Below, piece after piece: positions 57,379 through 64,000 of a stretch of DNA of 64,000 nucleotides. Source of the stretch: Astragalus membranaceus. Lineage: Eukaryota > Streptophyta > Magnoliopsida > Fabales > Fabaceae. The notes under the pieces were generated by a model. That model saw nothing but the letters and a program-made list of their open reading frames with translations, was not told the origin of the DNA and ran no database searches. How positions within the stretch are numbered: position 1 is the first letter of the stretch; every line of letters begins with the position of its first letter. The stretch is taken from positions 33,778,849 through 33,842,848 of the forward strand of contig CM076848.1 in the NCBI GenBank assembly GCA_039519185.1. The letters are read 5' to 3'. The position numbers and the translations under genes were made by a program.

Positions 57379-58604
57379 GGGTAAATATCATTTTTGGTCC
57401 TTTATCTTTGCTCGAGGTTTCACTTTGGTCTTTTATCTTTTTTTGGTCCGTTTTGGTCTTTTATCTTTCATTTTCGTTTCATTTTGGTCCATGCCGTTAG
57501 TTTTTGTTATCGGACGCCACGCTGGCAGTTAACTGCTAACGTGGCGTCTTAACTTCATTAAATGACGTGACAAAACATGTATTATTTAATTCCAAAACAT
57601 TTTACACATAAGCAATTTAGTTTTTTAAATTTTAAAAAAACAAAACATAAAAATTAAACCATTTTTTTCTGAACTTTTTTTTTCCAGATCTTCTTCATCT
57701 TCATCTTCTTAAAAAACCCAGAAGAAATCCAAATATTCTCCAAATTCTCCAACAACAACAATCATTTTTTCTTCATCTTCTTTTGTTCATTGTTCTTCCA
57801 GCAACAACAACGCATTAGAACAACACAAAAGCTCTTCTTCTCCAACAACAGAAATGCATCAAGAAGTGTTCTTCTCCAAAACGTAAAAAACACAGAAAAC
57901 GAAAAAAAAAACGCAAAGAAAGGGAAACCAGAGCTAGAGGGAAGAACGATGACACGATTCCGAATTGGGGATTTACAGTTCTGATTTAGGTATTTGCGGT
58001 TCCAATTTGGGGGTTAGGGTTCCAATTTGGGGATTTGTGGTGTAAAGAAAAAGGAAAGGAAAGGAAAGGAATGAATGAAGGTCGAAGGAGGTGTAAAAAA
58101 TTGTGAAAAATTGTGAAAGGTCGAATGTTGTTGTTGTTGGAAGAAGACCATGATTGTGAAAAATTGATGATGGTTCTGAGAATAATTGAAGATGGTGATG
58201 ATGATGAGGGGATGGGTGGGTGGAAGGAAGATGATGAGGAAATGATTTTGAGTGGGTGTGAGGAATGGAACCTTCCTTGATTGAATATGGTGATGATGAT
58301 GAGGGGGTGGGTTCCAAATTTATCTTTCCTAATTTTTGTATTTTGTTTTTTTTAATTTAAAAACTTAAATGCTGATGTGTTAATGATTTTGAATTAAATA
58401 AAACATTTATTTGCCACACCACATTACACTTAAGATGTCACGTCAGCAGTTAACTGCCAGTGTGGCATCTGTTAGAAAAAACTAACGGCAGTGACCAAAA
58501 TGAAACGAAAATGAAAGATAAATGACCAAAACGGCCAAAAAAAAAGATAAAGGACCAAAGTGAAACCTAGAGCAAAGATAAAGGACCAAAAGTGATATTT
58601 AGCC
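57379..58604. mobile_element. Non-autonomous Mutator-like element with long inverted ends
   Basis: Inverted ends of about 190 bp start GGGTAAATATCA and mirror to TGATATTTAGCC. A perfect 9-bp duplication TTATTTATA (57370-57378, 58605-58613) flanks it. The 0.8-kb middle is not AT spacer: it has a CAA/CTT-rich, leader-like tract and low-complexity His/Pro/Ser frames, and may be captured host sequence (Pack-MULE type). No gene is identified. Confidence 0.85.
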
Positions 58605-58855
58605 TTATTTATAATATAACATACATCTATAATAATGATATTTATGTAATGTACTTGGGGTGGGGTGCTTGTGGGGCAAGAGACGTACATGGTCTCTATC
58701 CCTCTCTCTAAATTGATTGAGAGAGGATTTTCTCTACTATGTGTGTCCCCACGGGAAAAATTCTCCACTCGCGGCTCCAAATGGGACTGTCTCTATGGGA
58801 TTCCCATGCACAAGTAGAATTTTCCACCCTTTTTGTGTTTCTGTAATTTTAATTA

Positions 58856-60150
58856 GGGTAAAATAAGTTTTTGTTCCCTATAAAATTTGGTCATTCTAAG
58901 TTTAGTCACTACATTAAAGAAATAGGCGTTTTGGTGATCATCATATTTTTCTGTATCCAATATTAGTCCCTAACGTTAAATAGACTGACAGAAGTCCCAA
59001 TCAGCACTGCCACATCAGCATTGTAGATTACATGGCATCCACGTATATATGACACGTCATATTATTATTTACAAAACTAAAAAATAAATTAATAAAACTT
59101 AAATTAAAATCAAAAACCACGGGCGCACACCCAAAAATCCACTTCTCTTCAATCTTCAAATGTATCACAAATCCTCTACGATCCACTTCCTCTGCTTTGG
59201 AAATCCCAAACCCATATAAAACTATCTTCTCATCAAATCCCCAAATCTTCGAAACCTTAACTTCAAAAAATCAAGTTTCTGTAAAAGGGGAGCAAGAGAT
59301 CAAAGATGAAAAACCCAGATTGAAGAAATGGGGGAGCCAAGATTTGGAGCGAATCAAGTTTCTACAATCGTTCTCTGTTTTTCGATTTCGATTTCTGCAA
59401 TATTTGATTTCTGGGTAGTTTGGTTCATGGGGTTTATGGGTTTATGCGTTCCCTACGTTCCTGTTATTCGATTTCGTTTCTTTGATTTGCGGTTTTTGGT
59501 TGTCGTTCCTCTCTCATTCCTCATTCATCCCGTGAATTTCTGGGTTTTCTGGGCTCTGTTGTTTAGAAACGAAATTAGGAAATCAGGAATTGATTTAGAA
59601 ACGAAATTAGAAACGCAATCGAAACGAAATCAGAATAAGAAACGAATTTGAAATCGAAAAAAAGAAAGGAAATCATAAACGAAAGACAAGAACGAACCCA
59701 AAAACGAGATTAAAGACGCAGCCGAAATCGAAAAACAGAGAACAAATTCATGTAGGTGTATGAAGTTTTGGTGTTGACGGTGTAGGGATGACGATGATGA
59801 GGGAAGAGGATGATGAATTTATTTTCTCCATCTGCGTGTGTTAGAGCTGAGGGAAGAAGATGATGAATATATTTTCTTTTTCTAAATTTAATAAAACAGG
59901 AAAAAATTGGTAAAAAAAAGCCACCTGGATAAAAAATGGAAGACACCTAATTTAATTGAGCCACATAGATTAAAAATGCCACCTGTAAAAGACAACTCAG
60001 AAAAACGTTAGTCCAGTCATCAACAATTAACGTCAGGGACCATTATTGGAAACGGAAAAATAAGTTGGGGACGAAAACGCCTATTTCCATAATGTTGGGA
60101 CTAAACTTAGAATGTCTCAATTTTGTAGGGGTCAAAAACATATTTTACCC
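58856..60150. mobile_element. Second Mutator-like foldback element
   Basis: Inverted ends start GGGTAAAATAAG at 58856 and end with CATATTTTACCC at 60150. The arms contain 'AAACTTAGAATG' / 'CATTCTAAGTTT' and 'AATAGGCGTTTT' mirrored pairs. The middle carries exon-like purine and CTT-rich sequence. No matching 9-bp duplication is visible, so one end may have mutated. Confidence 0.65.
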
Positions 60151-60221
60151 TTGTTCTTCGTCAAACCTTTAAGTCCTAGTCGTGGATTCGGCCAGAGGTT
60201 TGGGAAGGTTTTTGATTCCTC

Positions 60222-61099
60222 TGTTCTTCAAACTATTGTGCCAAGGAGGGAACTCTGCTCCTTGACTGTGGGTATCCTAACTCCTCTAGAAAGGGCCAGG
60301 TTGAGTGAATGGGACACGAGGGTTGGACTATACTACTGGCTAATGCATGAAAATAAAGATAAAGTGCGATGAAAGCAGATAGATAAAATAAACGTAGAAT
60401 TTTTGATTGATTGATGTGTCGTCTATTCTGTACAATTGCTCTCCTATTTATATACATAGGCCCTCGTCGGTCACAAACACAGCCAACATTTTCCTACCGT
60501 TGGATTAATCAAGATCAACGCACTACATTACATCCAGGCCCTAAAAACTAGGATGCACTCTTCCACTCTTCCACTAGCACGGGTAGTGGGGTCAAAATAT
60601 CTTCGCTTCCACTTCTACGGCGCTTTTCCACGTTGTCTTAACCGCTCCAACATCTAAATGTGTCCACGTGCGTTGAATGTTTGCTCCCAAAGCAAGATCA
60701 TTTACCTCGGCCAACTCCTCATGCCCACTTCCCATAAATTTAGGAAGGTGGTTACCGTAGCTTGGCTTGGCTTTTCTCCATTATATTTACTTTAATAAAT
60801 TATATAATTATTTAATAACTAATTATATGAACACATTAAGACCAAGTATTAGCCTCTAAGTCTATATAAACTTAGTAGCCATGTTAAGCCGATTTATCTC
60901 GGCCGAGTCTTACCTCGGCCAATCAGGCGTCAGCCGAGTAGGCACCTCAGCTGTTTATATTAGCCATGTGGTCATGTATAGTCAATTTAGACCCCAAGCA
61001 GCCAAAATTTCTATTTTTACCGACGGGAATCAGCCTTCGGCCCTCGACTAGCCGATTCTACGCCAGCCGAGTATCCCTCGGCGAAAACGGGTGTCAACA
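60222..61099 (-). repeat. 3' LTR of the gypsy-type element
   Basis: On the minus strand it begins TGTTGACACCCG at 61099 and probably ends ...GAAGAACA near 60222, about 878 bp. It is rich in CGGCCGAGG-type repeats at its 5' part. The left end is less certain because no second LTR is available for comparison. Confidence 0.65.
60445..60454 (-). promoter_or_regulatory. TATA box in the LTR
   Basis: TATATAAATA on the minus strand is followed by a CA-rich start region, as expected for the U3/R boundary of an LTR. Confidence 0.6.
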
Positions 61100-61246
61100 A
61101 ATGTCCCCATGCATCCTTTAGCTGAAGACCTCAAGAGGAAGCTGAAGGATGTATTATGTCAGCCGATTTCTTCTCTGCCAACTCCTTACACTTGACAACT
61201 ATGGTTGTAGTGCATATGGAAACTTAATCTTTTGGAATAACTGAGG

Positions 61247-61590
61247 TTGCAGACAGTTAGACTCACAATATCACAATGACACTGCTAGGTGACCCCAGTG
61301 TTGCACAATTGGGATTGCAGACAGTAGACTCATAATGTCAAAGTGACACTGCTAGGTGCTCCCCAGTTATGTCTTATTGGAATTGCAGATAGTAGACTCA
61401 TAATGTCAAAGTAGCACTGCTAGGTGCGCCCAAGTTGTGTACAATTGGGATTGCAGACACTAGACTCATAATGTCAAAGTGACACTGCTGGGTTCCCCCC
61501 AGTATTGTGTGTTCCAGTCGATTAAGGAAACACCAACGTAAGTAAGACGCCGCGTTTGCAGATAGTAGTCTTACGTTGCCGATGTGGCAC
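61247..61590. repeat. 68-bp tandem repeats between gag and LTR
   Basis: The motif 'ttgcagacagtagactc' begins units at 61247, 61315, 61383 and 61451, an exact 68-bp period. A degenerate further copy starts near 61556. Each unit ends 'gacactgctaggtg...ccc'. Confidence 0.9.
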
Positions 61591-61765
61591 TGCTAAGTGC
61601 CGTCACACTTTGTCTTGTTGGATTGGTATTCCGTTTCCATTGAATCAGCTACTTCCACTTACCCTTTGTTGAAGGAAATGGTAATCCGTGCGCCAAAGCC
61701 ATAGTCAAAAAGTGTAGCCACCCTTGTTAGTTGACGAGGTCTCGGCTGCCATATCATTTGGCTGT

Positions 61766-62460
61766 CTAATCACTATGGTAATCTGATGCATCTTCAGACA
61801 CATCATAATCATCCATAGGGATTATTTCAGCGTCAAATCCTTCTTGCTTCTTCTCATGAGTGAATTGTTCAATCTGAATTGCCCTGGAAGTCAGGCCACT
61901 CAGGTCACTACAAGCTTGTCCAACGAGTTTCTCCTTCAATTGAGGGTGCATTCCAGAGATGGCCATGGAAGTAAGTTGAGATTCTGGGAAAGGTACTGAG
62001 CACTTTCCACCCATCTTTCTGAATCTTTCAATGAAGTCTGTCACAGCCTCATCCACCTTCTACCGTAGATTCATGAGATCGGCGGTGGTAACACTAGGCT
62101 GTGGCCAATAAAATCTGTCATGGAAGCACCTTTCCATGTCTGCCCAGGTCTGTATAGAATCAGGTGGGAGAGAAGAATACCATGAGAAGGTAGTCCCTGT
62201 CAAAGACAAAGGGAATAGCTGCAATTTATGGAACTCATTCCGGTTTCCTTCCCCACATTGGGCCGTAAATCGGCTGACGTGCTCCATAGTAGACTTACCA
62301 TCATCCCCAGAGAATGTGGCAAAGTCAGGGGTTTTAAATCCTCTGGGGAGAGGCACCAATCTGTCCACCCATTCGGGGTAAGGATTCCTGTACATTGGCC
62401 GGTCGAGCGGTTTCAACTGACCACCGAAAAACCTCTTGATGCTCACAGAAAGGATGCTCA
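61766..62460 (-). pseudogene. gypsy gag (Retrotrans_gag), interrupted
   Basis: The minus-strand frame shows 'NPYPEWVDRLVPLPRGFKTP', 'FATFSGDDGKSTMEHVSRFT', 'SLTGTTFSWYSSLPPDSI' and 'DEAVTDFIERFRKMGGKC', all typical of plant gypsy gag (capsid). A TAG at 62057-62059 stands where relatives have a Gln before 'KVDEAVTDF'. The frame ends at 61766 after 'DYDVSEDASDYHSD', before any zinc knuckle. Confidence 0.8.
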
Positions 62461-63882
62461 CAGAAATGATCACGCTCTTCGGGGGAGAAGACAATTTCAC
62501 CCTCTTCGTCAGCAGGGGCTTCGTCAGCAGGGGGAGGAAGCTCAACCGGGGAGGGACAAGCAGCAGAGGGAGGTCCCTGAGAACAACTTTTCTGGCGCTT
62601 GGACTGACTCTGAGTCCCTTGGATGCTGGAATCGACTGGAACCTTCGGCACCCCGGAAACATCCTTTCCAGCACGGTTTGGCGCTCCTAAACTGAGGCGA
62701 GGTCCCATAGAGGGACGCACATGGGCAGACATAGCAGGAGCTGGGCTCTTGACCTCGGTAGGTTCGGCATCCAAAGGTCTCCTCCGTCCGGCCAAAGAGG
62801 CTAATTCATTGAAAGAAAGTGGAGCGACCATCTTATCTGCAGAGCAACAAAGTAGCGAATCAGCAACATAAGTAAATAATTCATCAAAAGACAAATAAAG
62901 ATACATCAAGACCTAACAAGCAACCTAAGAGCTCGGCAGCTTCAGGAACCGTAGAGGCCTTGGACAGCTCACTACACGAAAACTTTTGTGGCACAATGGA
63001 CAAGCCACCGACGATCTTCCTCAGCATGCCCAAAGTCCTCTGCTCAGGATCAGATAACTCAGATGGGAGGATGCGATAAGACCGAGAGGTACGGTCAGCA
63101 TCAACATTACACCACCCAAGGCGAAACTTATCCCTAACCAGACGCCCTTGTTCATCAAAGAAGCCCATGCTGTCGACGGCCTTCTCACTAGAAGGAACGA
63201 GGTAAAAATACTTGAACTTCCAATCATGTTGGTTATCTGAGTACACTTGAAAGAAAGCATAGTTTGTCCGACACTTCAAGTGCACAAACTCGTAACGAAT
63301 GATGCCATCTGAAGTATCTCGACGACGCTGCACCTCAAAGATAACCATAAAAACCCTCAAGCTGCAGCTTCTTCGAAGGACTCTCATCACCAGCTCGAAA
63401 CACTTCACAAAACACCACGAATTTGGGTGGAGCTGAGAGGGAGCTATCTTAAGGTGATTCATAACCTCCAGTTGGAAGGGTGTAAAGAATGGGGAAACCC
63501 GCACCTTGTAAACCACACTGTGAAACATCATGAATTTTCTACCGTCAGGGACTCTACACACCCTGTCTTGGGGGTCAACCACCTCAACCCGCCAGTCGCC
63601 TCCCAACGCATCTTGCAGACAGCGGGGAGGCTCTTTTCCTGGAAGGTAGACGCTCCTGGCAGATCAAACCATACGAGCAACCCAGTCATAACTACAACCA
63701 CCAATCTCCACCACTTCATGCTCAAGCGGCAGATCATCGTCAGAAGAAGTCTCAACAAAGCCAAGGGCGCCAGCCCCTTCCGAAGGCACGGTATCACCAG
63801 CCCCCTCTTCGAAGTCGTCAGCTTGACTCTTAGCCAGGTGAGCGGTAGGGTGCATCCGAGTCGTCTTCTTTGTCCTTGCCAT
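62437..63882 (-). pseudogene. ORF1 of the gypsy-type element (Transposase_28-like), interrupted
   Basis: It starts MARTKKTTRMHPTAHLAK at 63882 and meets a TGA at 63664-63666. It continues in the same frame ('SARSVYLPGKEPP', 'MGGDWRVEVVDPQDRVCRVP') to a splice donor near 62930. It resumes after an acceptor near 62836 ('KMVAPLSFNELASLAGRRR'). The end is fused out of frame to the gag region near 62440 through a small duplicated block ('gatgctcacagaaa' twice), suggesting an internal deletion. The function of this protein in the element is not known. Confidence 0.7.
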
Positions 63883-64000
63883 CTCTCAACCTACGGGACA
63901 GGGGGCAAAACAAGCAGTCACGAAACAGACAGGAAAACTTAGAGACAACCCCCTCCCCCGAGATTGGAGACTTTGCAAGACAAGACATGTTCAAAAGAAC

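Larger units (their letters stand above)
56791..58808. mobile_element. hAT-like non-autonomous element hosting nested elements
   Basis: The left end TAGGGATGCCAATGAGGTGG opens a GC-rich tract with repeated 'CTCCCCATT' units. The right end, inverted, reads ATGGGAATCCCATAGAG after a similar 'TCCCCACGGG' tract. This resembles plant hAT elements with TAGGGATGGCAATGGGG ends. No clear 8-bp duplication was found, so the ends are tentative. A foldback MITE and a Mutator-like element lie inside. Confidence 0.5.
60222..64000 (-). mobile_element. gypsy-type LTR element with gag but no pol (3' part; continues past the window)
   Basis: Minus-strand order from the right: an ORF1 of the 'putative gypsy-type transposon' kind, a gag, tandem repeats, a polypurine tract ('ATGGGGACATT') and an LTR starting TGTTGACACC. 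Only about 670 bp separate gag from the LTR, so protease, RT and integrase are absent. The 5' LTR lies beyond 64000. The layout fits the known class of non-autonomous gag-only LTR elements (TR-GAG). Confidence 0.8.

Noticed and set aside
57973..58317. 114-aa His/Pro/Ser-rich frame
   Set aside because: Low-complexity frame in the middle of a Mutator-like element with no domain; noted only as possible captured leader sequence.
58856..60150. 9-bp target duplication for the second Mutator-like element
   Set aside because: The flanks (TTTTAATTA and TTGTTCTTC) do not match, so no duplication is claimed.
61247..61590. Regular repeats resembling a CRISPR array
   Set aside because: Units are contiguous 68-bp tandem copies with no unique spacers, in a plant retroelement.

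Overview
This window is a stretch of nuclear plant chromosome. It has large introns with GT..AG borders, AT-rich spacers and deep nesting of plant transposons, which point to a dicot. The style of the small foldback elements (ends reading as 'GGTCCCTTATC' or 'GGACTAATTTGTCCC') suggests a legume. The species is inference; the plant origin is clear.

Four host genes can be built exon by exon with an open frame. (1) 1040-3986, minus: a 10-exon replication protein A 70-kDa-like gene (491 aa). (2) 20081-25110, plus: a 3-exon, probably plastid-targeted 6-phosphogluconolactonase (305 aa), whose 4-kb second intron holds an LTR element. (3) 45138-48739, plus: a 5-exon TBC-domain Rab GTPase-activating protein (550 aa), with a 52-codon membrane-peptide ORF just upstream. 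(4) 53453-56272, minus: a 3-exon tail-anchored cytochrome b5 (134 aa), with two sister MITEs in its first intron. They serve separate housekeeping roles and do not form a cluster.

Most of the rest is mobile DNA. 1-493 is a Helitron 3' end. 6627-16377 is a CACTA (En/Spm) element with decayed TNPD and TNPA genes on the minus strand; a 2.1-kb Helitron sits inside its left subterminal repeat array. 16740-19763 holds a SINE split by a hAT-like MITE, a Mutator-like foldback and another hAT-like element. 21330-23902 is a non-autonomous LTR element in the phosphogluconolactonase intron. 29867-37162 is a small CACTA element interrupted by a second, unrelated CACTA (30036-36071); both have perfect 3-bp target duplications. 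37726-41950 is an inverted relative of the 6812-8903 Helitron carrying three tandem 5' ends and one 3' end. 42354-43916 is a decayed LINE tail. 50439-51590 is a gypsy fragment. 56791-60150 is a pile of hAT-like and Mutator-like elements. 60222-64000 is the 3' part of a gypsy-type element that has gag but no pol, running off the right edge.

No rRNA, functional tRNA, CRISPR or bacterial-type feature was seen. The most unusual structures are the Helitron with three 5' termini, the nested CACTA pair, and the conserved-looking non-gag/pol ORF inside the intronic LTR element. Splice sites were placed by eye and checked by reading-frame continuity; no alignment or transcript data were available.
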